This document shows, piece by piece, positions 17,999 to 26,795 of a stretch of DNA of 64,000 bases. The DNA comes from Longimicrobiaceae bacterium (GTDB lineage Bacteria > Gemmatimonadota > Gemmatimonadetes > Longimicrobiales > Longimicrobiaceae): positions 1 through 64,000 of the forward strand of contig DASVBS010000026.1 of the NCBI GenBank assembly GCA_036375715.1. The letters run 5' to 3'. The position numbers and the translations under genes are program-made. The notes beneath the pieces are model-generated. The model did no database searches. It worked only from the letters and a program-made list of their open reading frames with translations, and was not told the DNA's origin. Every line of letters begins with the position of its first letter. The stretch's first letter is position 1.

Positions 17999-18892
17999 AT
18001 GGAGAGAGTTTCTGCTTCGCGATCCTCTTCCTCGCGCCCCGTCTGGCGAAGCCGAACGGCTCGAGCCGCCCTCTTCTGCATTTCACTGCTGGCCTTTTCG
18101 AGTGCCGCCACCGCCCTCCCGCAAGGCGGAGATTCCGACCCCGACCCGCTGCTGCGGGCGCACGCGCACAACGACTACCTGCATGCCCGTCCGCTTCACG
18201 ACGCGCTCGAGCACGGCTTCAACAGCGTCGAGGTAGACGTGCACCTCGTGGGAGACGAACTGCTCGTCGCCCACGACCGCGAAGAGGTGGATCCTACCCG
18301 CACGCTCGAGTCGCTCTACCTGGCGCCGTTGCGCGCCCGCGTGGCCGGTCGTGACGGTGCGGTCTATCCCGGGGCACCGCCCCTCCTCCTCCTGATCGAC
18401 ATCAAGAGCGGGGCGGAGGATACCTACGCCCGCCTCCATCCTCTGCTGCGCAGCTATGCCGACATCCTGACCTTCACAGTGGGGGACATCGTGGTGGAAG
18501 GCCCGGTGCAGGCGGTCATCTCCGGCAACCGGCCGAAAACTGCGCTGCTGGCGGCGCCGGTGCGCTTCGCCGCCTACGATGGCCGCCTCTCGGATCTGGA
18601 GGAAAACGCTTCGCTTCCCCCATCGTTCATGCCGTTGATCAGCGACTCCTGGGACCAGGTCACCGACTGGAACGGCGAGGGACCCCCACCGTCGGAGCTG
18701 CGCGCCCGCCTCGAAGAGCTGGCGGCTCTGGCGCACTCCCAGGGGCGGCGCATCCGCTTCTGGGGTGCCCCGGATCGGCCAGAGGTCTGGGAATTGCTTC
18801 ACGAAACCGGCGTCGACCTCATCAACAGCGACGATCTGGAGGGGCTGAGCCAGTTCCTCTCGGAGCGCGAGGATCGCGAGGACGAGGGGTGA
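17999..18892 (+). CDS. Exported GDPD/PI-PLC-like phosphodiesterase
   Basis: A 297-residue protein with a signal peptide (about 20-40) and a glycerophosphodiester-phosphodiesterase/PI-PLC-like TIM barrel. Visible active-site pattern: HAHND (55-59), EVDVHL (E78, D80) and AHD (H92), the three elements of the catalytic site in this superfamily; DIKS follows on a later strand and LINSDD near the end. Substrate may be a phospholipid head group or another phosphodiester. I use ATG 17999 because an upstream ATG at 17915 would place the 17919-17952 hairpin within the coding region and give no better signal. Confidence 0.82.
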   Translation: MERVSASRSSSSRPVWRSRTARAALFCISLLAFSSAATALPQGGDSDPDPLLRAHAHNDYLHARPLHDALEHGFNSVEVDVHLVGDELLVAHDREEVDPTRTLESLYLAPLRARVAGRDGAVYPGAPPLLLLIDIKSGAEDTYARLHPLLRSYADILTFTVGDIVVEGPVQAVISGNRPKTALLAAPVRFAAYDGRLSDLEENASLPPSFMPLISDSWDQVTDWNGEGPPPSELRARLEELAALAHSQGRRIRFWGAPDRPEVWELLHETGVDLINSDDLEGLSQFLSEREDREDEG

Positions 18893-19515
18893 GCCCGCGT
18901 TCCAGAATGCCATCGGGTGTCGGGCGCCGCCTTCAGGGGCTGCTCGTGCTCGCCGCCGGAACCGCACTCGTCAGCGGGTGTGGGGACCGTCGACCATCTC
19001 AGGGTGCGCATACTGAAAACGCCGATACGACGGTCGCCGTGCCGGACGGCTTCGATCCGGTTCCCGATTCGCTGCCTGAGCCGCAGATCGCACTGGTCGA
19101 TACTTCCATAGAGCCGGCAGTAGCGGGACAGGACGGGTGGATGTACAGCCGCTCGGCTGAGGCTGACCTGGACAGTGACGGAGAGCTGGAAAGGGTCGTG
19201 CTCATGGCGCGAGCCGAGGTAAGGGATGGGCGACCGCTATGGGATGACGGGCAGCCGTGGCAGGTGTACGTGGAGGAGTCGGATGGGAGGCGCACCTATC
19301 TCTACTCGCGGTACGTTCAGCTTGGCAGCCCCACCCTGCGCATCGGGTTGGAGCAACAGGGTAGACCGCCGAGCCTGATCCTGCTGGAGCATGTACCCGA
19401 TCGTGTGTCTTTTTACGAGATAGTGTACGAGGGGCCGGGATCGGCGCGGGCCATCGCCCACCTGGAACGGATGGTGGATCCCACGGGGGAGCTGGCCAGC
19501 CCTGACCTGCCGTGA
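18889..19515 (+). CDS. Lipoprotein of unknown function
   Basis: A 208-residue protein with lipobox VSGC, an acidic linker (ENADTTVAVPDGFDPVPDSLPEP is largely disordered in character) and a beta-rich mature part with the calcium-loop-like DLDSDGELE. The latter resembles the VCBS/FG-GAP type D-x-D-x-D-G motif found in proteins reporting a numeric value from a field. GTG 18889 overlaps the TGA of the phosphodiesterase gene, so both are co-translated. No recognised family. Confidence 0.7.
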   Translation: MSPRSRMPSGVGRRLQGLLVLAAGTALVSGCGDRRPSQGAHTENADTTVAVPDGFDPVPDSLPEPQIALVDTSIEPAVAGQDGWMYSRSAEADLDSDGELERVVLMARAEVRDGRPLWDDGQPWQVYVEESDGRRTYLYSRYVQLGSPTLRIGLEQQGRPPSLILLEHVPDRVSFYEIVYEGPGSARAIAHLERMVDPTGELASPDLP

Positions 19516-19628
19516 CCGGAGGAGTCGGTCCTGCACTCTCGGACCGTGCCGCCCCCGCGATACGAGGATGATCGCGTCCGCGGATCACCCACACCCCATC
19601 CGACCCGTAGTCGATCGCAGATCAGGCA

Positions 19629-20930
19629 TTGAAACGCACGATTTCCCCGCGGGTGGCACTGCGGTCGGAGGATCCGACCACCCTCGAGCTTCTGCGCCGA
19701 CCGGAGGTCCTCTATTCGGCCGCCCTTTTTCTCGCCGCAGTTTTCTCGCTGTCGCTGGCATTCGACTGGACGGGCGAGTCGGCGTCCGAGCGCACAGGCG
19801 CGTCCGTCTTCTTTCTGCTCTACGGACTGCTGACGATCACCACGGGCTACCACCACCCGAAGATCGGTCACGTCTCCTTCGACCGCGTCTCCCAGGTGGC
19901 GAGTATCCTGGTCCTCGGACCGGTGCAGGCCGCTCTCGTGAATGGCCTCGCTTCGTTGATCTATCCCTGGCACCGTCTCTGGAAGGGGTTCAGCCTCGCG
20001 CAGGTGATTACTGCCTCGCTGAACAATTCGGGGCTGATGACCCTGATGATCCTGAGTTGCGGGCTGATCTACGAAAAGCTGGGTGGGCAGGTGCCGTTGA
20101 CCACGCTCGACTGGACGGCCGCGCTGCTCCTGCCGCTGCTGATCCTTTCCATGCAGGTGGTCAACGAGGTCGGCATGGGACTGCACCTCCTGCTCAGGGA
20201 CGGGTACTGGGACCGCTACCTCAACCGCTTCGTGCTTTGCCTGGAGTCAGGGGCGGGGATGGCCGCGGTGATGGTGGCGATCATCTTCAACCGCATGGAG
20301 CTGCCCGTCATCGTGCTGATGCTGGCCGTGGTCACCACCGTCATGGGGGTGGTCACACAGTTCGCGCGCATGCGGCTCGAGCTGGAGACCATCATCGCCG
20401 ATCGAACGCGCGTCCTGCGCGAGAAGACGGCGGAGCTCGAGCAGCTCGCCATTCGCGACCAGCTCACCGGGCTCTTCAACCGGCGGTATGTTGACGAGTA
20501 TCTGGACGGGCGCATCGAGGAGTTCGTGCGTTACGGGAGGCGCTTCGCGGTGGCGCTTATCGACCTTGACCATTTCAAGCGCATCAACGACCAGCATGCG
20601 CACGAGGTGGGTGATGAGGTGCTCAGGCGCGTGGCGAAAATCTTCGCCGATCGCTGTCGCGATACCGATGTGGTCGCCCGTTATGGCGGCGAGGAGTTCC
20701 TGCTCTGTTTCCCCGAGGCTTCCGCGGAGGAGGTGGCGGAGATCTGTGAGCAGCTGCGCATGGCCATCGCGTCACACGACTGGGACAGTCTGGCACCCGG
20801 CATTACCGTCTCGTTGAGCGCCGGCGTGGCCGAGATGCGCGCCGGGCTCGGCCGCAGCGCGCTGGTCAACGCCGCCGACCGCAAGCTGTACGAGGCCAAG
20901 CGCGGAGGGCGGAACCTGGTGAAGTTCTGA
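19629..20930 (+). CDS. Membrane-bound diguanylate cyclase (GGDEF)
   Basis: A 433-residue inner-membrane protein: about seven hydrophobic helices in residues 25-245, a coiled-coil (LELETIIADRTRVLREKTAE), then a GGDEF domain. The active motif is GGEEF at 353-357, preceded five residues earlier by the product-inhibition I-site RDTD. It should make cyclic di-GMP from two GTP and be feedback-inhibited. The hydrophobic part probably senses a membrane or extracellular cue but matches no sensor that I can name. The start codon would be TTG at 19629; GTG 19656 is an alternative. Confidence 0.87.
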   Translation: MKRTISPRVALRSEDPTTLELLRRPEVLYSAALFLAAVFSLSLAFDWTGESASERTGASVFFLLYGLLTITTGYHHPKIGHVSFDRVSQVASILVLGPVQAALVNGLASLIYPWHRLWKGFSLAQVITASLNNSGLMTLMILSCGLIYEKLGGQVPLTTLDWTAALLLPLLILSMQVVNEVGMGLHLLLRDGYWDRYLNRFVLCLESGAGMAAVMVAIIFNRMELPVIVLMLAVVTTVMGVVTQFARMRLELETIIADRTRVLREKTAELEQLAIRDQLTGLFNRRYVDEYLDGRIEEFVRYGRRFAVALIDLDHFKRINDQHAHEVGDEVLRRVAKIFADRCRDTDVVARYGGEEFLLCFPEASAEEVAEICEQLRMAIASHDWDSLAPGITVSLSAGVAEMRAGLGRSALVNAADRKLYEAKRGGRNLVKF

Positions 20931-20955
20931 TCTCAAGGAGTGCCGATCAGCCTGT

Positions 20956-21099
20956 AACCACAGAAGCCACCGAGGATTACGCGGAGGGAGCAGAGGGCAA
21001 AAAGCCTCGATGCAGGATTTCGGATTTTGGTAATTCGTAATTGTCCGACCTCCCGTCCTCCGCGCCCTCCGCGGTTTCCTCTCCGGGATGCCTGTGGTT
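20956..21099. repeat. Imperfect inverted-repeat intergenic element
   Basis: Both ends read inward as AACCACAG (20956-20963 and the complement of 21092-21099), each followed by a similar run containing CGCGGAGG and GAGG steps. The centre is AT-richer (about 21012-21045). The sequence is unlike the neighbouring genes and recalls the dispersed CCACAGAG/CGCGGAGG family of intergenic repeats seen in many bacteria. It lies between the 3' ends of convergent genes, so it may also form a transcript-end hairpin. Confidence 0.6.
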
Positions 21100-21117
21100 G
21101 CGCGGCCATTGGCCAGC

Positions 21118-22146
21118 TCACAGCATCTTCAAGGCGTTCGCCCCCTCCTTCTCCACCTGATCCATCAGGCACTGGGTCGGTGCTTTGTCCGGGCGCCAGC
21201 GTACGAAGCGGGTGCCGTGACGAAATCGGCCCTGGTTGAAGTGATCGTACTCCACCTCCACGACCAGCTCGGGGCGCAGCGGCTCCCACGCCCCCGTCCC
21301 CTCCTTTCGCCAGCGCGACTTGCCCACAGGGGCACGACCTCCGAAGCCCTCTCCTCCGCGTAGAGGCTCGAGCTTCTCGCGCGCCTCCTTCTTCTTCTCG
21401 GCACTCAGTGCCGAACAGAACCCCACGTGGTGTAGCCGGCCGTCCGCGCCGTAGAGGCCGAGCAGGAGCGACCCGATCTCGTTCCCGCTCTTGCTCCACC
21501 GGAACCCGCCCACTACGCAGTCGGCCGTCCTCGTCCGCTTCACCTTCACCATCGCGCTGCGATCCCCGGAGGCGTACGCCGCATCAGCACGTTTGGCGAT
21601 GACCCCATCGAGACCACCAGCCCCTTCCTCGAGCCACTTGCTGGCGATCGCGAAGTCGTCGGTAGAAGGGGAGAGATGCAGGCGTGGCGACTTCTTCAGC
21701 GCGCTGCGGGCGAAGCGCTCCAGGGCCTGCTTACGCGCGCGGAGCGGCTCACCGGTGAGGTCCTCTGCCTTTGCATCGACCAGCAGGTCGAAGCAGATCA
21801 GGTCCGCGGGTGTCTCGGTCGCCAGGAGCTTCACCCGAGAGGCAGCCGGATGGATCCGCAGGAGCAGGTCATCGAAGGAAATCGCCCCGTCGACGGCAAT
21901 GACGATCTCTCCATCGAGGACGAATCTGGGCGCCCGCGTCGCCTGGATCGCCTCCACCACGTCGGGGAAATAGCGCCCGAGGGGCTTTCCCGCCTTGGAG
22001 CGAAGCTCCACCCGGTCTCCGTCACGAAAGGCGAGGCAGCGGAATCCGTCCCACTTCGGCTCGTACAGCCAGTCGTCGCCGCGCGGCAGCCGGGAGGCCG
22101 TCTCGGCCTCCATCGGCGCGTAGTCGAACGGGATGGGGAGCGTCAC
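21118..22146 (-). CDS. ATP-dependent DNA ligase (LigD-ligase/LigC-like)
   Basis: A 342-residue ligase with adenylation and OB-fold domains. The nucleotidyl-lysine motif is EPKWDGFR with K31. Motif III is FVLDGEIV, motif IV GLDGVIAKR, and motif V includes AMVKVKR, consistent with the ligase domain of bacterial NHEJ enzymes. It should seal nicks or ends with ATP. No Ku gene, LigD polymerase or nuclease domain is in the window, so it may act with distant partners or in other repair. ATG 22146; a small unknown gene precedes it by 49 bases on the same strand. Confidence 0.9.
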   Translation of the reverse strand: MTLPIPFDYAPMEAETASRLPRGDDWLYEPKWDGFRCLAFRDGDRVELRSKAGKPLGRYFPDVVEAIQATRAPRFVLDGEIVIAVDGAISFDDLLLRIHPAASRVKLLATETPADLICFDLLVDAKAEDLTGEPLRARKQALERFARSALKKSPRLHLSPSTDDFAIASKWLEEGAGGLDGVIAKRADAAYASGDRSAMVKVKRTRTADCVVGGFRWSKSGNEIGSLLLGLYGADGRLHHVGFCSALSAEKKKEAREKLEPLRGGEGFGGRAPVGKSRWRKEGTGAWEPLRPELVVEVEYDHFNQGRFRHGTRFVRWRPDKAPTQCLMDQVEKEGANALKML

Positions 22147-22195
22147 GCCCGCCTCCTCCTGGATCAGAGTTGCCCGGCGGGGCCGCAGCGGCCGC

Positions 22196-22828
22196 TCAAC
22201 AATCTCCTCGCGGCGGGGCGACCCCCGCCCCCCTGCGCCGTGCCCGGCTCAGCATCGCCCCGAGGACCGGCCTGTACTCGAGCTCCACTCCCTCCGCGGC
22301 GGCGCGCAGCAGCAACGATCCGCGCTGCATGTCGCCCATCCCCGCGAAGAGGGGCGGAAAGACGAGGCGCTCGCCGAAGACGCGCGTCAGGGGCGCGATG
22401 TACTTGTCGCTGGCGACGCTCCCCAGCAGAACGAAGTGGGCGCCCTCCGGGGCCGAGGCACGGAGGCGCTCCGCGTCCTCGAGCAGCGGCAGGTGATAGC
22501 GCGGATTGCGCAGGTCGATCGGAATCTCCGCGAATTCCCTCAGCAGCTCCGGCCCCGCGGGCGTGTGGGGCGAAAGCAGCCCGCGGCAGGGAGTGATCAC
22601 CAGGGTGCCCGGCACACTCCCGCCAGGATTCTCGAAGCGCTGTGAGTAAGCCATCTTTCCGCGGAAATACAACCCGCTGAGGAAAGCGAAGATCTCACCG
22701 AGCGGCGCACCTGCCGGGGAGCGTAGACGCACCGCGAGGTCGAACGCGGCGTCAGGCCGGGTGAGCAGCGACGCGCGCTTGCCGCCGCAGTGGGCCGGCG
22801 AGAGAAGGAAGATCCGGGGTCTCGACAT
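22196..22828 (-). CDS. Unrecognised conserved-looking cytoplasmic protein
   Basis: A 210-residue soluble protein that begins MSRPRIFLLSPAHCGGKRAS. It contains GLYFRGKMAYSQRF, a HLPLLEDAERL segment and FVLLGSVASDKY near the middle. No motif I can assign to an enzyme class. The pattern of strand-loop-helix segments suggests a Rossmann-like alpha/beta fold. It is upstream of the DNA ligase on the same strand with a 49-base gap and is divergent from the lipoprotein at 22933. The ATG at 22828 is preferred to a TTG 18 bases upstream. Confidence 0.6.
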   Translation of the reverse strand: MSRPRIFLLSPAHCGGKRASLLTRPDAAFDLAVRLRSPAGAPLGEIFAFLSGLYFRGKMAYSQRFENPGGSVPGTLVITPCRGLLSPHTPAGPELLREFAEIPIDLRNPRYHLPLLEDAERLRASAPEGAHFVLLGSVASDKYIAPLTRVFGERLVFPPLFAGMGDMQRGSLLLRAAAEGVELEYRPVLGAMLSRARRRGAGVAPPRGDC

Positions 22829-22932
22829 GCTCGCCGCCGGGCGCAAGGTTCCGGCCAGGGCCCGGCTCCGGCCTGTCTCTTGCTTCGGCCGCGCCGCGCT
22901 GGCACCTGACGAAATCGAACGCTGGAGAGGTC

Positions 22933-23622
22933 ATGTCTCACTCGGTCCTTTTTGCCCGCGCTCTTGTCGCTCTTCCGCTCGCGTTGATCGTCGCGGGGTG
23001 TGCCGATTCCCCTGAATCGGGAGGGGCATCGACCGATAGCGGCGATTCGGCGGTAGCCGTTGCTCCCAGCCCCGATTCGCTGGCCGACACCGCCAGTCAT
23101 CCGTCGGCAGCGGGACCGGTCGAGCGTTGGGCCTCGCGCCTTCCGGAGGACGCGCTCGTGAGGGGAAGTGCCTGTCCTTTCGAGTGCTGCATGTACGGCG
23201 AGTGGGAAGCAGAGAGCGACATCGCCCTCGTTAGCGAGCCGCGGGAGGGGGCGCCGGCGAGCGGGCGTCTCGCCGCGGGGACCGCGTTCCAGGCCGATAC
23301 CGGCTTCGTGCGCATCGCTGAGGTAGCCCTGATTGCGGTCACCGACACCGTTACCCCCATGGTCGACCGATCGCTGGCGCCCGGGGACACGCTGGTCCTG
23401 CTCGATTACATCGGGGAAGGCAGCTACAACGCCTGGCTGGACGGAGAGTTCGTGGAGGTCTCGGATTTCTGGAGTAGCGCGACCGACCGACCGCGCGGAG
23501 AGATGATCGGCGAGCATCGCACCGAATGGTGGGCGCACGCTGTGGCGCCCGACGGAACCGAGGGGTGGTTCCGCGCGGACGCCCCGGGAGTGGAGCTGGG
23601 AGGGGTGGACGCCTGCGGCTGA
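22933..23622 (+). CDS. Lipoprotein, possibly SH3-like
   Basis: A 229-residue protein with lipobox VAGC and a serine-, aspartate-rich linker. The mature domain includes a CPFECCMYGEW cysteine cluster and a WWAHAVAPDGTEGWFRAD ending, resembling an SH3-like beta-barrel that could bind wall components. Function unknown. CTGGAGAGG gives a good ribosome-binding site before the ATG. Confidence 0.7.
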   Translation: MSHSVLFARALVALPLALIVAGCADSPESGGASTDSGDSAVAVAPSPDSLADTASHPSAAGPVERWASRLPEDALVRGSACPFECCMYGEWEAESDIALVSEPREGAPASGRLAAGTAFQADTGFVRIAEVALIAVTDTVTPMVDRSLAPGDTLVLLDYIGEGSYNAWLDGEFVEVSDFWSSATDRPRGEMIGEHRTEWWAHAVAPDGTEGWFRADAPGVELGGVDACG

Positions 23623-23641
23623 CCTGAGCGCCCCACCGGAA

Positions 23642-24145
23642 TCAGGCGGGGCAGGCAGGCCGTCGGGTGTCGACCACGTGCAGGATCTTCCAGCCGTCGG
23701 GGGTTCTGACGAGTTGCATGGCGTTCACCCCGCAGTGGGAAAACTGTTCGCCCAGATGGAAGCGGTAGTCCATCCAGGCGGTAGCCAGCGGATCGTCGAC
23801 GCGGACCTCCAGGTTCTCGATCCGTTCATCCCACATCGCGTCGTGCGGGGCCCCCACCGCGCGAACGAAATCATCGACGCTTCCTTCCTGCAGACGCGGC
23901 TGACCCGACTGGATTCCTGAAGTCAAGAGCCGCGCGGTCGGATGAAAGGTCGATCGCACCATCGTGCTGTCGCCCAGACGCATCCCATCGAAAAGCCGCT
24001 GGATGACGGCGCGCACCTCATCCTCGGCCGCATCCTGCGCTTGCGCCTGGCCGGGTAAGGTCAATCCGAGGAGCGCCAGGGCGACGAGAACGCCGCGCCT
24101 GACGCCGGGCAAGGCACCCGCGCGGGAGCGGGAGCGCGTGCTCAT
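23642..24145 (-). CDS. Exported NTF2-like protein (lumazine-binding-like)
   Basis: A 167-residue protein with a signal peptide (to about residue 37) and an NTF2-like fold: VRAVIQRLFDGMRLGDSTMV at the start and TPDGWKILHVVDTR at the end, the pattern of putative lumazine-binding or SnoaL-like proteins. It likely binds a small molecule in the periplasm. Its ATG overlaps the TGA of the Yip1 gene (ATGA), so both come from one transcript. Confidence 0.8.
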   Translation of the reverse strand: MSTRSRSRAGALPGVRRGVLVALALLGLTLPGQAQAQDAAEDEVRAVIQRLFDGMRLGDSTMVRSTFHPTARLLTSGIQSGQPRLQEGSVDDFVRAVGAPHDAMWDERIENLEVRVDDPLATAWMDYRFHLGEQFSHCGVNAMQLVRTPDGWKILHVVDTRRPACPA

Positions 24146-24657
24146 AGTGCCAGGGGAGAGAGCAACACGGCCACCACCACCATCGCGAGCCAACCGAGTA
24201 CTGCGGTCAGGATCGCTTTTCCGGTGCTGAAATCGAGAGCCTGGCGGAGCGCGATGATCCCTGCGATGAGGATCCAGATCGCCACCGCGAAGCGGACGAA
24301 CACGCCCAGGAAGGGGATGATCCCCAGGACGTACAGTACACCCGGCGACTGCGCGAAACCGATCGTCCGCAACAGCTCGCCCCAGGTCGCGGTGCCACCC
24401 AGCAGCTTGTCGCCGATGAGGTAAGTGATACCCGCCCAGAGGAGCCACCCCACGATCGCGGCCAGGAGCCCTCCGATGATTCCCGGCCCGCCCTCGCCTG
24501 CGCCTCCGATCGCACTGGCGATTGCCACGATCGCCACAACGATTGCGGCCTGGGTGGTCGCGGTGGAGTCCGCCTCCACCTCCTCGTAGGTATTGACGTC
24601 CAGCATCGCCGCGCCCTTCATGCGGCTCAACACGCTCCCATCCGAAACCGTGGCCAT
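24142..24657 (-). CDS. Yip1-family integral membrane protein
   Basis: A 171-residue protein with a short soluble N-terminus and five hydrophobic segments (about 35-50, 61-80, 93-118, 120-145 and 150-170). Segment composition, with the GLLAAIVGWLLWAGITYLIG pair, is typical of bacterial Yip1-like proteins, which span the inner membrane and whose function is not established. ATG 24657 follows AAAGGAGTG at good spacing; an earlier start would add a poor basic leader. Confidence 0.78.
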   Translation of the reverse strand: MATVSDGSVLSRMKGAAMLDVNTYEEVEADSTATTQAAIVVAIVAIASAIGGAGEGGPGIIGGLLAAIVGWLLWAGITYLIGDKLLGGTATWGELLRTIGFAQSPGVLYVLGIIPFLGVFVRFAVAIWILIAGIIALRQALDFSTGKAILTAVLGWLAMVVVAVLLSPLAL

Positions 24658-24786
24658 AGCAACACTCCTTTCTCGAGAGTGAGCCGGCGGTGCGCCCCGC
24701 TGCCGCACCTACCAAGCTTAGGGACAGCGTCTATCGAACACAATCAATCTGTGACCCGGGCCCGCAACCGCCGGATGCAGGGGGGC

Positions 24787-25491
24787 TCAGGGTGTCTCCT
24801 CGCTGAGCTGCCGGATCGGCGTGAGTCGGACTTTGCGGAACTCCACCTCGGAGCCCTCGGACTGCAGCGCGATCCGTCCACGCTCGGCGGTGGCATCGAA
24901 GCCGTAGTTCACGAGGTCACCGTTCACCCACACCTTGATCTCGCGGTCAACGGCCTCGATCACCATACGGTTCCATTCACCCACTGGGTGCTCGGAGCCG
25001 TCAGTCAGGTTGGGCGTGCGGCGCTGCTTGTCCCCGGTTGATCCCCAGGTCTCCGGTGGTCCGCGGCGTCTCTCCATGTCCGGCACCTTGATGTCCTCGA
25101 CGATGCTCCAGAAATCGCCGGCGTTGGTGTGCATCATCTGGACTTCGATCGATTGCGGGAACATGTCGTACAGCGCGCGGGGAGTGGAGGCGTGGATCAG
25201 TACCCCCGCGTTGCCCGGCTCTCCGGCGAATCGGTACTCCACCTCCAGTCGGTAGTCTTCGAACACCTCGTCGGTCAGCAGGTGACCGCCCGGCTTACCG
25301 AGGCTGACCAGCAGGCCGTTGCGAACCAGGAAAGGACTCCTGGCGGAAGGATCGTCGTCCATCGCGGGAACGTCGGCGTGCCAGCCGCTGAGGTCCCGCC
25401 CGTTGAACAGGTCGCGCGGCTGCCCCTCCTGCGCGTGGAGGGCTGCCGAGGTGATCAGGGCCAGGATGACTTGAACGGCGAATCGTGGCAC
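24787..25491 (-). CDS. Exported DUF1080 protein
   Basis: A 234-residue protein with a signal peptide (about 1-20) and a DUF1080 jelly roll: DLFNGRDLSGWHADVP, GNAGVLIHAST, SIEVQMM and a terminal GSEVEFRKVRL. This is the third DUF1080 protein in the window, after those at 12965 and 15035, but it has no partner oxidoreductase adjacent. It probably hydrolyses a keto-sugar or acts on a glycoside in the periplasm. The start is GTG at 25491 with GGAGG a few bases upstream. Confidence 0.87.
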   Translation of the reverse strand: MPRFAVQVILALITSAALHAQEGQPRDLFNGRDLSGWHADVPAMDDDPSARSPFLVRNGLLVSLGKPGGHLLTDEVFEDYRLEVEYRFAGEPGNAGVLIHASTPRALYDMFPQSIEVQMMHTNAGDFWSIVEDIKVPDMERRRGPPETWGSTGDKQRRTPNLTDGSEHPVGEWNRMVIEAVDREIKVWVNGDLVNYGFDATAERGRIALQSEGSEVEFRKVRLTPIRQLSEETP

Positions 25492-25522
25492 CGCACACCT
25501 CCGGGTAGGGGTGGAGTTCGGA

Positions 25523-25978
25523 TCACCCGATCAGCATCCGGGCGTATTGCGGGATCAGAGCCACCACCGCGAAGTGGACCAGCCGACCGGCCAGGCCGAT
25601 TACGAAGAAGGTCACGACGCTCATTCCGATGGTTCCGCAGGCGACGGAGACCACGTAGAGCGGGGGAAGTCCCACGAGGGCGCTGCTGAGTAGCAGGGCG
25701 CGGGCAAAGATCGGTCGTTCATCAAGGCTTTGCCGCAGGGACTCGACCGGCCTCCGCACCCGCTCCATCCCCATGTGGAGCACGCCTCGCCCTGCGTAAA
25801 ACATCGCCACCTTGCCCACCATCTGTCCGACCGATGCGGCGACCACGAGCGGCCCGACGAACGCGTGCGGGCTGATCGCCGAAACCGACACCAGGTAGAT
25901 CTCGGTGTTGATGAACGGAACGATGGCGCCGGCCACGCAGACGCCGAAGGTCGTGATCCAGAGAGCGAGCAGGCTCAT
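25523..25978 (-). CDS. VTT/YqaA-type small membrane protein
   Basis: A 151-residue polytopic membrane protein of the VTT (SNARE-associated, DedA-like) family. It has about four hydrophobic segments, the pattern FINTEIYLVSVSA at the start, and ALLLSSALVGLPPLYVVSVACG before the fourth, as in YqaA-like proteins. Family members are inner-membrane proteins linked to lipid flipping or proton-driven exchange; activity here is inferred only. It lies 31 bases before the start of the downstream DUF1080 gene and may be in the same transcript. Confidence 0.75.
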   Translation of the reverse strand: MSLLALWITTFGVCVAGAIVPFINTEIYLVSVSAISPHAFVGPLVVAASVGQMVGKVAMFYAGRGVLHMGMERVRRPVESLRQSLDERPIFARALLLSSALVGLPPLYVVSVACGTIGMSVVTFFVIGLAGRLVHFAVVALIPQYARMLIG

Positions 25979-26018
25979 GCCGCCGGAGTCCGGGGATGGA
26001 TAGCCGCTGTGCGTCTCA

Positions 26019-26597
26019 TCAGTAGAGCTTCTCGCCGCGCTCGAGCATCGCCACGAGTTTCTCGATTCGTCTTGCGCGGGTCTCGGGCTTCACCGCGGTC
26101 TGGATGCGATGGAGGATGGCGTATCGGTTAATGGAGTTGAGCGAAGCAAAGAACTCCTTCGCCCGCGGGCTCTGCTCCAGGGCAGCCTCGAGATCCGGGG
26201 GAATGCTGGCGGTGGCCGGGGAGTCGTAGGCACGATCCCATCGCCCGTCCGCTCGGGCGGCTTCGACCTCCCTCATTCCCGCCGGTCGCATCAGCCCGGC
26301 GGCGATGAGGCGCTCTACCTTCTCCCGATTGCGCTTCGACCAGGTGCTGCGCTTCCCTCGCGGGGTGAATTTCTGCAGCCACGAGGTCTCTCCCTCACTG
26401 CGCGCCTGCCCGTCGATCCAGCCATAGCAGAGCGCCGCATCCAGCGCCTCTTCGCGTGTCGGAGAGCTGAGGTCGGCTCCTTTCCGGGCGATTCGCAGCC
26501 ACACCCCGCTGGAGGTGGCGTGGTTGGCCTCCAGCCACTCTCGCCAGGCTTCACCGGAGTCCAGATGGAGTATGGGGTATTCCGCGTCCTTTCCCAT
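26019..26597 (-). CDS. YdeI/OmpD-associated family protein
   Basis: A 192-residue cytoplasmic protein matching the YdeI/OmpD-associated family: WREWLEANHATSSGVWLRI, then CYGWIDGQA, RGKRSTWSKRN, and the C-terminal KRIEKLV-type tail (RRIEKLVAMLERGE). The family is widespread; no enzymatic activity is established. Length fits (about 190). No signal sequence. Confidence 0.87.
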   Translation of the reverse strand: MGKDAEYPILHLDSGEAWREWLEANHATSSGVWLRIARKGADLSSPTREEALDAALCYGWIDGQARSEGETSWLQKFTPRGKRSTWSKRNREKVERLIAAGLMRPAGMREVEAARADGRWDRAYDSPATASIPPDLEAALEQSPRAKEFFASLNSINRYAILHRIQTAVKPETRARRIEKLVAMLERGEKLY

Positions 26598-26627
26598 GGC
26601 CGCCGAGTCTACACTGCCTGGTGCCGC

Positions 26628-26795
26628 TCAGCGGCGCTGGCGTCCCCGCATCCGTCGGATGCCGGCGAGCAAAAGGTCACCCAGTATGAGCATGCTAAGG
26701 AATGCCAGGACCCAGGTCATTGTCTTGATCAGCCCCGGGGCGACGGTAACCGCAACGACGATCAGGAGCAAGACCAGCAGTAGGAGGCGAAGCAT
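26628..26795 (-). CDS. Small membrane protein, 55 aa
   Basis: A 55-residue protein with a long hydrophobic N-terminal helix (residues 2-20), a second hydrophobic helix (about 26-45) and a strongly basic tail RRMRGRQRR, which should keep the C-terminus cytoplasmic. No family recognised. Coding status is supported only by composition and by the in-frame ATG; the ribosome-binding site is weak. Confidence 0.45.
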   Translation of the reverse strand: MLRLLLLVLLLIVVAVTVAPGLIKTMTWVLAFLSMLILGDLLLAGIRRMRGRQRR

